Shown here in pieces: positions 8,799-16,824 of a stretch of 64,000 nucleotides of DNA. The notes beneath the pieces are model-generated. The model ran no database searches. It was not told the origin of the DNA and was given only the letters and a program-made list of their open reading frames with translations. Each line of letters opens with the position of its first letter. Position 1 is the stretch's first letter. The position numbers and the translations under genes were made by a program. Source of the stretch: Roseivirga sp. 4D4 (lineage in GTDB: Bacteria; Bacteroidota; Bacteroidia; Cytophagales; Cyclobacteriaceae); the NCBI RefSeq assembly GCF_001747095.1, contig NZ_MDGP01000001.1, positions 975,001 to 1,039,000 of the forward strand, in the 5' to 3' direction.

Positions 8799-9656
8799 AT
8801 GAGGAAGCAATTAAAAAACATAAGTCTACCATTGATCGCCTTGGTCATATTGATCTTCAGTGCATGTGAAGAGACGGTAACCATTGAAACCAATGATTTG
8901 GATGAAAGGGTGGTGATAGAAGGTCTTGTGACCAATCAGCAAAACCACTATGTGAAACTCACACGAACGCGATCCTTCTATGCAACAGGGCCTGCTGAGG
9001 CTATCGAAAATGCTTTAGTCAGTGTTTCTGATGATAATGGAAATACCTTTCAATTTGTTCATAACCCAACGGATAATCCTGAGCAAGATGGCTTCTACTA
9101 TCCGGTGAATAATTTTCAAGGGCAAATAGGATCGGTTTACACCTTGGATGTTCAAGTAGATGGAGAGCAGTATGGGGCACAGGAAGAGTTGTTACCGGTG
9201 ACAGCTATTGATTCTCTGACGGTAATATTGAATGAGGAAGAGTTCGAAGACCCAGAGGAAGAAGGACGATTTTACGAAGTCCTATTTTATGCTTCAGAAC
9301 CTCAGGATAGAAAGGATCAATACCTATTTAAGTTCTATCGTGATGGAGAGATCGTTAAGGATTTTCCTACTGACATTTACTTCTCTGATGATATACTATT
9401 GGGAGAGAAGATTGACGATCTAGAAATAGCAGGTTATTATGCGCTAGGGGAGACTGTGACGGTGGAAATGTACAGTCTAACTCAGGAGGCATTTATATTT
9501 TATTCAGACCTCTTTAATCTACTCAATAATGACGGTGGTATGTTCAGCCCACCACCTGCAAATCCAAGAACTAACCTGAGCAATGGAGCTTTAGGCTACT
9601 TTCAGGTAAGTGCTGTGGATAGTGATGATATATTAATTGAAGACCCCGGAAACTAG
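8799..9656 (+). CDS. DUF4249 family lipoprotein
   Basis: A 285-residue protein has a lipoprotein signal ending in LIFSAC and an N-terminal segment typical of DUF4249 (RVVIEGLVTNQ, then NALVSVSDDNGNTF). The family is predicted to be surface-exposed beta-rich protein paired with TonB-dependent receptors in Bacteroidota, probably assisting ligand capture, by analogy with SusD although unrelated in sequence. It begins 2 bp after the receptor stop, so the two form one operon. Confidence 0.85.
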   Translation: MRKQLKNISLPLIALVILIFSACEETVTIETNDLDERVVIEGLVTNQQNHYVKLTRTRSFYATGPAEAIENALVSVSDDNGNTFQFVHNPTDNPEQDGFYYPVNNFQGQIGSVYTLDVQVDGEQYGAQEELLPVTAIDSLTVILNEEEFEDPEEEGRFYEVLFYASEPQDRKDQYLFKFYRDGEIVKDFPTDIYFSDDILLGEKIDDLEIAGYYALGETVTVEMYSLTQEAFIFYSDLFNLLNNDGGMFSPPPANPRTNLSNGALGYFQVSAVDSDDILIEDPGN

Positions 9657-9666
9657 TTTCTGGGGT
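9643..9666. terminator. Possible bidirectional terminator between DUF4249 and tyrS genes
   Basis: An inverted repeat (ACCCCGGAAAC / GTTTCTGGGGT, 11 bp with one mismatch) spans the stop codon of the DUF4249 gene and abuts the tyrS stop. The genes converge here. The T-tracts on either side are short, so termination is plausible rather than certain. Confidence 0.5.
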
Positions 9667-10953
9667 TTACTCAACAGTGATCAGATAGTAATTCTTCTTG
9701 CCTTTTTGAGCTAAGAAGTACTTTCCTTGAAGCAGGGTCAATTCAGGTTTGGCATTCATGTCGGCAATTTTAGCCTTGTTGATAGAGACACCACCGCCTT
9801 GCAGCATTCTTCTAGCCTCGCCTTTAGAGCTGAAGATGATGCCTTTAGTAAGCTCTGAGAGTAAATCAATATAGTTTGCTGCACTCTCAAGTTCGCTTGA
9901 GGCAATAGTTACCTGAGGAACCCCCTCGAAAACGGACAGTAATGTGCTCTCATCTAAAGATGTGAGGTCTTCTTTGGTGGACTTACCAAATAGAATTCCA
10001 GAGGCCTTGATGGCCATTTGAAGGTCTTCTTCTGAATGAATTCTTCTGGTCACATCCTCAGCAAGTGCTTTCTGTAAGGTTCTCATGTGAGGTGCTTCGG
10101 CATGTTGTGCTTCTAAGGCCTCAATTTCATCCTTGCCAAGTAGAGTGAAGATTCGAATGAAGTTGCTAGCATCCTCATCTGAGGTATTTAGCCAATATTG
10201 ATAGAACTTGTATGGTGAAGTTTTCTCTTTATCCAGCCATATATTTCCACCTTCGGACTTACCGAATTTGGATCCATCAGCCTTTTTGATCAATGGAGCC
10301 GTTAAGGCAAATGCTTCGCCTTGAGCCTTCCTTCTGATGAGTTCGGTTCCTGTGACAATGTTGCCCCATTGATCGGAACCACCCATTTGAATTTTACAAT
10401 TCTTGTTTTGGTATAAGTGATAGAAGTCGTATCCCTGAACCAATTGGTAAGTGAATTCGGTAAAGGACATTCCGCCTTCCAATCGATTTTTCACCGAGTC
10501 CTTAGACATCATGTAATTCACGGTGATGTGTTTTCCCACATCACGAATGAATTCAAGAAAACCCATTCCCTTGAACCAATCATAGTTATTGACGATTTCC
10601 GCGGAATTATCGCCACAGTCAAAGTCCAAGAACTTTTCTAATTGTGCCTTTTGACCTGCCAGGTTATGATTGAGGACATCTTCTTCTAAAAGCTGACGTT
10701 CCGCTGATTTGCCTGATGGGTCTCCGACCATTCCGGTAGCACCACCGACAAGGGCTACTGGTTTGTGGCCTGCTCGTTGTAAGTGAACTAGCAGCATAAC
10801 GGGTACCAGGTTGCCAATATGAAGTGAGTCAGCAGTTGGGTCAAACCCGATATATCCAGCCGTAAGCTCCTTAGACAGTTGTTCTTCAGTACCAGGCATG
10901 ATGTCGTGAATCATTCCACGCCATCTCAATTCTTCAACCAGTGGGTTACTCAT
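9667..10953 (-). CDS. tyrS: Tyrosine--tRNA ligase
   Basis: A class I aminoacyl-tRNA synthetase that charges tRNA-Tyr in the cytoplasm. The HIGH-type motif is HIGNL near residue 45, preceded by [12 protein letters not shown]. The tRNA/tyrosine pocket stretch [11 protein letters not shown] is present, and the KMSKS-type loop reads KFGKS near residue 230. The C-terminus carries an S4-like RNA-binding domain ([18 protein letters not shown]). The length of 428 residues is standard. It lies downstream of the bactofilin operon on the same strand but is separated from it by a terminator. Confidence 0.98.
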   Translation of the reverse strand: MSNPLVEELRWRGMIHDIMPGTEEQLSKELTAGYIGFDPTADSLHIGNLVPVMLLVHLQRAGHKPVALVGGATGMVGDPSGKSAERQLLEEDVLNHNLAGQKAQLEKFLDFDCGDNSAEIVNNYDWFKGMGFLEFIRDVGKHITVNYMMSKDSVKNRLEGGMSFTEFTYQLVQGYDFYHLYQNKNCKIQMGGSDQWGNIVTGTELIRRKAQGEAFALTAPLIKKADGSKFGKSEGGNIWLDKEKTSPYKFYQYWLNTSDEDASNFIRIFTLLGKDEIEALEAQHAEAPHMRTLQKALAEDVTRRIHSEEDLQMAIKASGILFGKSTKEDLTSLDESTLLSVFEGVPQVTIASSELESAANYIDLLSELTKGIIFSSKGEARRMLQGGGVSINKAKIADMNAKPELTLLQGKYFLAQKGKKNYYLITVE

Positions 10954-11000
10954 TAGGGAATTAGATTTGGGGGCAAATATAGAATATGAAAGGGGAGAGG

Positions 11001-11029
11001 AAAAGGAAAAAGCCCGGTTCTACCAGGCT
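11001..11029 (-). terminator. Terminator of the actin-like/bactofilin operon
   Basis: On the minus strand AGCCTGGT pairs with ACCGGGCT (one G-T pair) across a three-base loop, followed by TTTTTCCTTTT. The bactofilin stop codon lies in the loop. It separates this operon from tyrS downstream. Confidence 0.75.
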
Positions 11030-11493
11030 ACTCCTCCGTAATTGTCTTGACGATCCTCATCATCATTTGATGTATTGGTCGTAAAAGTAATTTTCTGTGT
11101 AGACCTAGAAGGTGAGCTACTATTCAATTCAGGCATCTCGACTTCTGCCCCGACATTCACCTTTCCATTCATTTCAGCGCCATTTTCTACAGAAATTCTT
11201 TTAGAATAGATTTTACCATAGATTTTGGCTGTCTTAGAGATATGCAGGAGACCATTGGCTAAAACATCTCCGTTGACGTAGCCATCGATGGTGATATCTG
11301 TACCGCTTAGGTTTCCTCCAATTTCACCATGACTACCAATAATGATCTTCTCGCTTGAGATCAAATCCCCTGTCACAAACCCATCTACTCGGATGCTGTG
11401 CTCAGATTTCATATTACCTGAAATCACAGAGCCATTCCTGACCTGTGTGATGTAGGTCGATGGGTTAACCGAAGCTGATTCTCTCTTACTCAT
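11020..11493 (-). CDS. Bactofilin (polymer-forming cytoskeletal protein)
   Basis: Bactofilins self-assemble without nucleotide into filaments made of a right-handed beta-helix, often membrane-associated, and scaffold envelope or cell-shape processes. Residues about 15-115 of this 157-residue protein show the repeating short-strand pattern of the family (VISGNMKS, VDGFVTGDL, IGSHGEIGGNLSG, IDGYVNGDV, IYGKI). The disordered tails are rich in Ser, Thr, Asn and Asp, as usual. The ATG overlaps the stop of the upstream actin-like gene by one base (TAATG), so the two are almost certainly translated together. This suggests that the actin-like protein and the bactofilin act in one structure. Confidence 0.9.
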   Translation of the reverse strand: MSKRESASVNPSTYITQVRNGSVISGNMKSEHSIRVDGFVTGDLISSEKIIIGSHGEIGGNLSGTDITIDGYVNGDVLANGLLHISKTAKIYGKIYSKRISVENGAEMNGKVNVGAEVEMPELNSSSPSRSTQKITFTTNTSNDDEDRQDNYGGVAW

Positions 11494-12548
11494 TAGTAAT
11501 CAGATGGAATGGATGAATTTGAAGTTGCACCATTTTCGTCAAAGATCGAAAGAATAGTAGTCGCATTTCCAATATCAAGTCCGACAGCATTGCTTTTTAC
11601 CCCGCCATTCAATTGAGCGGAGTTAATGCAATAGCCTCTACTTGCCAGTGTTTGTGGCTCATTCGCTACTTGAAGATCAAGGATGTCCTGGAATTCTTTC
11701 TTGAAGCAATCAACTAACATCGGATACATTGCACCACCTCCAGCTAAGAACATCTCGTGAGAGATGGTAAAGTCATTGTCATTAAAAGCTTTTCTCATGG
11801 CAGGAGAGATTACATCCTCATAGTATTGCTTTAATACTTTGTCTCTAATCTCCTTAATATCAATACGTTTTCTATTTAAGAATATTACTCCCTTCTGAAA
11901 AGCTGCATCAATCTGATGCTCAGTTTTGAGCTCTAAATAGTAAGTTTTTGCCAGTTCTTTTTCTAGCAGGTTAACAGCGTATCTCAATCCGTAAGTTGAA
12001 AGTGATGTTCTTTGAACAATACCACCTTCAGTACTCAAAAGCCCCTCTAGTGTTCCGTACCCAAGTGACATGACAAAGAAGTTGCCCGTTGCTTTCTGAA
12101 GTCCCTTGCGGAGTGCAATGGCACAGCTAATTACCTCTGGTATGACCTGAACACTGTCGATTTCAACCTGTACATTCTTTCTAGTGCCTCCGCCATAAGT
12201 AGCGGCATCGTACTCGATTACATGTTGTGTATTGATCAATTCGCTGGCTACTTCTTTATAAAGCTGAAAGGTTGAGAATGGAAAGCCGGTAGAAAGTGTA
12301 AGCGGATTTCCTAATTTCTGGTTTGCGATCAGCATACCTGATTTCAATAGTAAATGATAGTCTAGCTCGTCCGGAGCACTATTGATATTTCTGTGTGGAG
12401 ATACTCCTTCGGTAAGTGCAAGGTTACCAACCACGTAACCATCGCCATTATGATATAATTTTAGACCATTGATCAGGTCTGGAGAAACGTTTCTTAAATC
12501 CGTATTATTTCCCTCGAAAACACTTGGGAATGTATAAGTCTTAAACAT
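11493..12548 (-). CDS. Actin/ParM-like protein with circularly permuted motif order
   Basis: This 351-residue protein has the actin-superfamily nucleotide-binding motifs in an unusual order. Connect-1-like VIPEVISCAIA lies near 135-145, the phosphate-2 position MSLGYGT near 160-166, the adenosine motif FLAGGGAMYPM near 267-277 and connect-2-like LASRGYC near 301-307. Only after these comes the phosphate-1 motif GLDIGNATT, near 323-331. In ParM, MreB and archaeal-type actins phosphate-1 is at the extreme N-terminus. The protein starts with a FPSV segment that normally follows phosphate-1, as expected if the chain were cut between these elements and the old ends joined. An in-frame stop six codons before the ATG excludes a missed N-terminus. 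The phosphate-2 acidic residue is replaced by Ser. It is the first gene of an operon with bactofilin. Confidence 0.8.
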   Translation of the reverse strand: MFKTYTFPSVFEGNNTDLRNVSPDLINGLKLYHNGDGYVVGNLALTEGVSPHRNINSAPDELDYHLLLKSGMLIANQKLGNPLTLSTGFPFSTFQLYKEVASELINTQHVIEYDAATYGGGTRKNVQVEIDSVQVIPEVISCAIALRKGLQKATGNFFVMSLGYGTLEGLLSTEGGIVQRTSLSTYGLRYAVNLLEKELAKTYYLELKTEHQIDAAFQKGVIFLNRKRIDIKEIRDKVLKQYYEDVISPAMRKAFNDNDFTISHEMFLAGGGAMYPMLVDCFKKEFQDILDLQVANEPQTLASRGYCINSAQLNGGVKSNAVGLDIGNATTILSIFDENGATSNSSIPSDY

Positions 12549-12688
12549 GCTGTGAGTTTTGTTCTAGTGAAATAGCCAAAATAAATGAACAGCAATATTA
12601 CGATTAAAAGACCATTGACTGCTCATTTGCCTTGAAAAAATCAGGCGGAAGTTCCGAAATACTTTTGAGATATAAAATTGAAAATAGC

Positions 12689-13564
12689 TTATTGATTAAT
12701 CACCAGAGCCAATCTTTTATTGTTGCCGCTGACAGCCATTCTGGTAATACCTTTAGCCCCTGTTTCTCCCAGATCACTCACTTCTACCCAGTTTTCATCT
12801 CTTTTAGGATTGTAAGACAAGAGTTTAGAGCCTACACTAGTAATATATGTTCCTTGTTGTGTAATGGCCCAGTCACTAGCGCCTTGCGGTTTTTTGATGA
12901 TAGCAGTCGTTTCATTGTTGACACTATTTAACCTGTGGATTATTACATCACCATTGTCCTCGCGCTTTTCAAAGGCAAAGTCAGGGCTATCAGGAATTAC
13001 TTTGATGGTTCTGCCAATGTTGCTTGTAATGATCTTATCATCCACGCTATTGGGGTTGGCCTTTACCAAAGTGGCCGGTTGGCCAAGGACAAACATTAGA
13101 ATTTGATCTTGATTCCAGGCGAAATAGCCTACTGGTGCTATTTTTTCGAAAACGACACGAGGAGACTGTTTTCCTTCCATAGGAAACAACCATAGCCTTT
13201 GGGTATTGTCTTCCTCTACTCGTACTGTTCCAAAACTATTGTATTTCTCCATGGGGAAGGGGGAGTATTCACTGGTATTGGTAGTGTTCGTCAGGTTGGT
13301 CACTTTGTTATCGTATAAATCAACTATCATAATGTCGTTTTGACCATTTTCATAAGCCGAGTACATGATATAATCGTTGTTGAAAAATGCGGGCTGGTTG
13401 TCGTAACCTTTTCGATTTGTAACGTTTTTGGAGTTGGAAATACTGAGTTTGCCTTTCTTTTCTTTCAAGTCAAAAACAAAGATGTCAGTATCTGGTGGGG
13501 GAGTTTGCGATAGCCCGAAGTTGATGACGGTCAATAACGAAATGCAGGTAAAAAATGTCTTCAT
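12689..13564 (-). CDS. Exported TolB-like beta-propeller protein
   Basis: A signal peptide (MKTFFTCISLLTVINFGLS) is followed by repeats of the PD40/TolB type, such as DIFVFDLKEKKGKLS, NDIMIVDLYDNKVTNLT and YSPFPMEKYNSFGTVR, which suggest a beta-propeller of about six blades in 291 residues. Related proteins are periplasmic and mediate protein contacts or ligand binding; no enzymatic motif is visible. Orientation and a 140-bp gap separate it from the actin-like gene downstream. A specific role cannot be assigned. Confidence 0.68.
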   Translation of the reverse strand: MKTFFTCISLLTVINFGLSQTPPPDTDIFVFDLKEKKGKLSISNSKNVTNRKGYDNQPAFFNNDYIMYSAYENGQNDIMIVDLYDNKVTNLTNTTNTSEYSPFPMEKYNSFGTVRVEEDNTQRLWLFPMEGKQSPRVVFEKIAPVGYFAWNQDQILMFVLGQPATLVKANPNSVDDKIITSNIGRTIKVIPDSPDFAFEKREDNGDVIIHRLNSVNNETTAIIKKPQGASDWAITQQGTYITSVGSKLLSYNPKRDENWVEVSDLGETGAKGITRMAVSGNNKRLALVINQ

Positions 13565-13810
13565 AAGTCTGTTCTGTGGTCATTCACAAGATAGAAAATT
13601 GAAAGATAATGCCGTTACACCTTTGTACAAGTGGTTAAAATTAAATGTGAAGTATAAGTTTATTAAAAATAATTTAATTATTTGATTTATAGACTTTTAT
13701 ATACTTAATAAAATACATTGCTCATTTTTTTAGCAACCAAAATACACCCAGATTCTAGTGCTTTTACACTAAACTTTATTATCTAGGTTTAGTTAACACA
13801 CACTACCATT

Positions 13811-14851
13811 ATGGAATTATACACGAGTAAAAGGCTGGATACTTTTCGTGCACTTCAAGATCCCTTAGCAGATCAGGTGATTGATAAGTACTTTCCGGCA
13901 AATAAAGATTTACTGCAGTTACATCTATCTTCTCTTGCTGACAATAATGACGTCTTACCCGAAGATGCTGTCGCAGAACTTAAAGAACTCTATGATTCCA
14001 TACAAGAGACTTCCAGTTCATTCAAATCAGAGGATTTAGCAAAAGGCCAAGACTTCTTTGATGAGTATGCCTCAGACATTATGCTCTTGTTGGGCTTTCT
14101 CAGTTTGCCCTACTGCTATACGGCCGCCTATGGTGCTGAGGTGCTGGTTCAATCAAAACGTATTTTGGAAGACCCAGCAAGACGCTTAATGGATACGGCC
14201 TCTTTTGTTTTCGATGTCACGAATAAGAAGGCTTTTGAGTCCGATGGTAAGGCATTGGTGAGTATTTTAAAGGTCAGACTATTACATGCTGCCACTCGCT
14301 GGTATATCAATCAATCGCGCAACTGGGATAGTGATGAGAAAGGTAAACCGATTAATCAGGAAGATATGGCTGGGACTAACTTGTCCTTTTCATTGATTGC
14401 TATTAGGGGATTGAGGAAGCTTGGAAAGTTTATTGAACCAAAGAAGGCCTTCGATTATATTGACTATTGGAATAAAATCGGCTTGCTGTTAGGGCTTCAT
14501 CCAGATTTAATCCCTGAAACCAATAAAGAGGCCTTTTATCTGGAAAAGCAGATTAGATTCAGACATTTCAGAACATCAGAAGCAGGGGTGCAGTTGACAG
14601 ATTCTTTGTACAAGTATTACGAAAAAGCCGTAAAAGACTCTCCATTAGATGGCCTAACCAAACCTTTTATGATTCATCTTTTAGGCGATAAAGTCGCCCG
14701 GCAGCTAGGCATGGAAATTAGCAACTACGATCGCATGGTCTTCAAGCCATATCAGATGTTTATGAACTTCAGGAATTACTTCTTTGCCTCTCAAGATTCT
14801 TATGCCAAAGCCTTTGCTCGCTTTAAAGAAACAAAAGAAGACACACTTTAG
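13811..14851 (+). CDS. MpaB / rubber-oxygenase-like protein (DUF2236)
   Basis: The 346-residue protein resembles the ER-bound oxygenase MpaB / rubber oxygenase (latex-clearing protein) catalytic domain. Residues about 90-210 contain SLPYCYTAAYGAEVL, then VRLLHAATRWYI with the conserved His/Arg helix, and INQEDMAGTNLSFS. Characterised relatives bind heme b and cleave C-C or C=C bonds with O2, but most bacterial homologues have unknown substrates. No signal peptide is visible. The gene is monocistronic, preceded by a 246-bp AT-rich gap and convergent with the sigma-factor operon. Confidence 0.75.
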   Translation: MELYTSKRLDTFRALQDPLADQVIDKYFPANKDLLQLHLSSLADNNDVLPEDAVAELKELYDSIQETSSSFKSEDLAKGQDFFDEYASDIMLLLGFLSLPYCYTAAYGAEVLVQSKRILEDPARRLMDTASFVFDVTNKKAFESDGKALVSILKVRLLHAATRWYINQSRNWDSDEKGKPINQEDMAGTNLSFSLIAIRGLRKLGKFIEPKKAFDYIDYWNKIGLLLGLHPDLIPETNKEAFYLEKQIRFRHFRTSEAGVQLTDSLYKYYEKAVKDSPLDGLTKPFMIHLLGDKVARQLGMEISNYDRMVFKPYQMFMNFRNYFFASQDSYAKAFARFKETKEDTL

Positions 14852-14858
14852 ATCTATC

Positions 14859-15257
14859 TCATATTCCCAAGTGTCGCTTTATTTTCTTTCTGCGAACTAG
14901 GTTATGGTCAATCAGTTGAAAGGTGACAAGAAGCGCGGCCAATGCAAGTACTGGCATTAGCATCCCGATAGAAACGAAAGCATTCGATTCTCCAAAAGAA
15001 GAGATCACTTTCAGAGCACTAAACCCAAAGAACAACACTCCAATAATTGCAAGGGCAAACATAATGCTGTCCTTCCTCGCCTCTTTCCTGTGCTTCTCTT
15101 TTAGTTTTTTCATCACATTGCTCGAAAAGTCTGGGTGAATGGAGATGTCCTTCTCCTTTTCCAACTGGTCGAACAACAATTGGTAAAGCTCTTGATCCTG
15201 ATGATCAGCAGAAGTATCGAATTCAATTTGTTCGTGGATTCCATTTTGTCTTTTCAT
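14859..15257 (-). CDS. Small membrane protein, possible anti-sigma factor
   Basis: A 132-residue protein with about 70 soluble, charged N-terminal residues and two membrane helices (IMFALAIIGVLFFGFSAL and MLMPVLALAALLVTFQL). The start overlaps the sigma-factor stop by four bases (ATGA), the usual arrangement of an ECF sigma gene and its membrane-bound antagonist. No zinc-binding HxxxCxxC motif is present, so it is not a classical ZAS-type anti-sigma, and the role is inferred from context only. Confidence 0.55.
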   Translation of the reverse strand: MKRQNGIHEQIEFDTSADHQDQELYQLLFDQLEKEKDISIHPDFSSNVMKKLKEKHRKEARKDSIMFALAIIGVLFFGFSALKVISSFGESNAFVSIGMLMPVLALAALLVTFQLIDHNLVRRKKIKRHLGI

Positions 15258-15814
15258 AGCAATTCCTCCTTTTGCATGTATTTAGATAGTTCTTCTTTGA
15301 GGAGCTTTCTTGCCCTGAACAGATAGTTTTTGACAGTGCCTTCTGGCATTCCTGTGATCTCAACTATTTCGGGATAGCTCATTTCCTCAATATGGTAGAG
15401 GTAAAGTACATTTCGGTAATGTGAGGGAAGCTTATCAATGTTTTTTTGCACGAATTCAGATACGCTGCTCGACTCCAATATATCGGCAGGAGTAGTCTTT
15501 TCTTGAAAGAATTGATCCTCATTAGCTTCTTCCAGTGCTTTGTAATTCATCTTACTCGTCTTTTTAAGTACGTTGATCGTATGTCTGTAAGCTATGGTTC
15601 CTATCCATGTGGATAGTTTGCTATCGAATCGAAAGCCAGGTAATTTTTCGTAAACCTTCATAAATACGTCCTGTGCCAACTCTTCGACCATTACCTCTTC
15701 GCTGGTCAACTTGTGAATCATATGAAAAACCAGTTTTTCATACTTCCGAATCAAAAATTCGAAGGCTTGTTGGTTTCCGCCTAATACGCTTTTAACCAGC
15801 GAATGATCATCCAT
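15254..15814 (-). CDS. ECF RNA polymerase sigma factor
   Basis: A sigma-70 family protein of the extracytoplasmic-function type (186 residues from the ATG at 15814; an in-frame start further upstream is possible). Region 2 is visible near residues 20-90 (LIRKYEKLVFHMIHKL, then DVFMKVYEKLPGF and FDSKLSTWIGTIAYR). Region 4 lies near 125-175 (LPSHYRNVLYLYHIEEMSY, then EGTVKNYLFRARKLL, the -35 recognition helix). It directs RNA polymerase to a stress or envelope regulon. It is coupled to a small membrane protein downstream, and a palindrome lies in its upstream region. Confidence 0.93.
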   Translation of the reverse strand: MDDHSLVKSVLGGNQQAFEFLIRKYEKLVFHMIHKLTSEEVMVEELAQDVFMKVYEKLPGFRFDSKLSTWIGTIAYRHTINVLKKTSKMNYKALEEANEDQFFQEKTTPADILESSSVSEFVQKNIDKLPSHYRNVLYLYHIEEMSYPEIVEITGMPEGTVKNYLFRARKLLKEELSKYMQKEELL

Positions 15815-15844
15815 ATGAGTCGTTAGACAAAGTTGAGTGTTGAG

Positions 15845-15910
15845 ATGTTGCACTACAGTCTAAAGACTGTGGAGAATAAGTTCGATATTTTTTTTATTAA
15901 ACTGCAACAT
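15845..15910. promoter_or_regulatory. Nested inverted repeats in the ECF sigma intergenic region
   Basis: A perfect palindrome, ACAGTCT-AA-AGACTGT (15855-15870), lies 40 bp upstream of the sigma-factor ATG. It is enclosed by an 8-bp inverted repeat, ATGTTGCA (15845-15852) and TGCAACAT (15903-15910). On the minus strand GAACTT (15883-15878) resembles an ECF -35 box reading towards the sigma gene. On the plus strand GCAACA, then TCTGA about 20 bp on, could serve the DUF6249 gene. These suggest an operator and divergent, perhaps auto-regulated, promoters. Confidence 0.45.
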
Positions 15911-15963
15911 TGAAAATCACTTGGCTGTCTGATGGGGCAAATGGAATTTAAAAACTCGAAATA

Positions 15964-16320
15964 ATGGAAGGATTTGATATCGTATTAACCGTCTTGATCA
16001 CATTTGCCTTTACTGGATTTACAACCATAGGTATTATCAAAGGCATCACAAATTACAGGTTAAGAAGAAAGATGATTGAGGCTGGTCTAATCAATGAGGA
16101 GGCAATGGAACTACTGAAAGAGGGGGCTAAAGACAGTTATTATAGCTCCTTGAAATGGGGCTTGATTCTATTCTTCAGTGGTATAGGTCTTGTGATTATT
16201 AACTCAATGGACATTTATTACGATTCAACCGCTGCCTATGGAATTGTCATTACAGCTGCCTCTTTGGGCTTTTTGATATACTTTATGTTTATGAGGAAGG
16301 AAATGGATAAGGATGTATAA
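15964..16320 (+). CDS. DUF6249-like small membrane protein
   Basis: A 118-residue protein with an N-terminal membrane helix (VLTVLITFAFTGFTTIGII), a short charged cytoplasmic stretch (NYRLRRKMIEAGLINEEA) and two more helices near residues 60-105. Such DUF6249-type proteins commonly sit next to ECF sigma factors in Bacteroidota, as here, where the two are divergent across a palindromic region. The function is unknown, and a role in the same envelope response is inferred. A strong terminator follows. Confidence 0.7.
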   Translation: MEGFDIVLTVLITFAFTGFTTIGIIKGITNYRLRRKMIEAGLINEEAMELLKEGAKDSYYSSLKWGLILFFSGIGLVIINSMDIYYDSTAAYGIVITAASLGFLIYFMFMRKEMDKDV

Positions 16321-16340
16321 AACCTTAACGTGAAGCATTG

Positions 16341-16375
16341 AAGGCCGAAGAGATTAATCTTCGGCCTTTTCTTTT
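16341..16375 (+). terminator. Rho-independent terminator
   Basis: A perfect 11-bp stem (AAGGCCGAAGA / TCTTCGGCCTT) with a six-base loop is followed by TTCTTTT. It ends the DUF6249 transcript. Confidence 0.92.
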
Positions 16376-16428
16376 ACAACCAAAATAAGATAGGCGCTGT
16401 CAGAGATATTGAAACTAAACATAATCTT

Positions 16429-16824
16429 ATGAAGCGATTCTTTTTGACAATACTATCAGTGGTTGTTATTTCTTTTTCTTCTTGTGAAAATGAAAGTGAA
16501 GTTGTTCCTAACTGTATTGAGGTCCGTGTGGTAGCTAACGTTTGTGGAAACGCTGTTTTACAGGTGGTCAATGGCTATCAGGCCCTAAATCTCGAAACCT
16601 GGACAGATAGTGACGGTAATGTTCACCAAAATACCTTCAGCACATTTATGAACCCTTGTGCTGATAATTATCCGGACAACCCAGAATCTTCTTTCTTTGT
16701 CACTTTTGCGGATGAAAAGGACAATAGTGATTGTATTGTTTGTCTTGCAACACTTGCAAACATGCCACAAACGTATATTGATATCCGCTTTGTTGATCCA
16801 TGTGGTCTTGGTGAAATAAACTAA
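16429..16824 (+). CDS. Small predicted lipoprotein of unknown function
   Basis: A 131-residue protein with a lipoprotein signal ending in ISFSSC. The mature part contains seven further cysteines (for example PNCIEVRVVANVC, NPCADN, DCIVCLA, DPCGLG), which suggests disulphides in the periplasm or at the surface. I recognise no family. It follows a terminator and converges with modC, overlapping its 3' end by four bases. Confidence 0.65.
   Translation: MKRFFLTILSVVVISFSSCENESEVVPNCIEVRVVANVCGNAVLQVVNGYQALNLETWTDSDGNVHQNTFSTFMNPCADNYPDNPESSFFVTFADEKDNSDCIVCLATLANMPQTYIDIRFVDPCGLGEIN

Noticed and set aside
6445..9656. SusC/SusD polysaccharide utilisation locus
   Set aside because: The receptor is too short for SusC, the partner is DUF4249 rather than SusD, and no glycoside hydrolases are present.
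13565..13810. Small RNA or short gene in the AT-rich gap
   Set aside because: No stable hairpin with T-run, no tRNA-like fold and no open frame of note; it probably holds only promoters.
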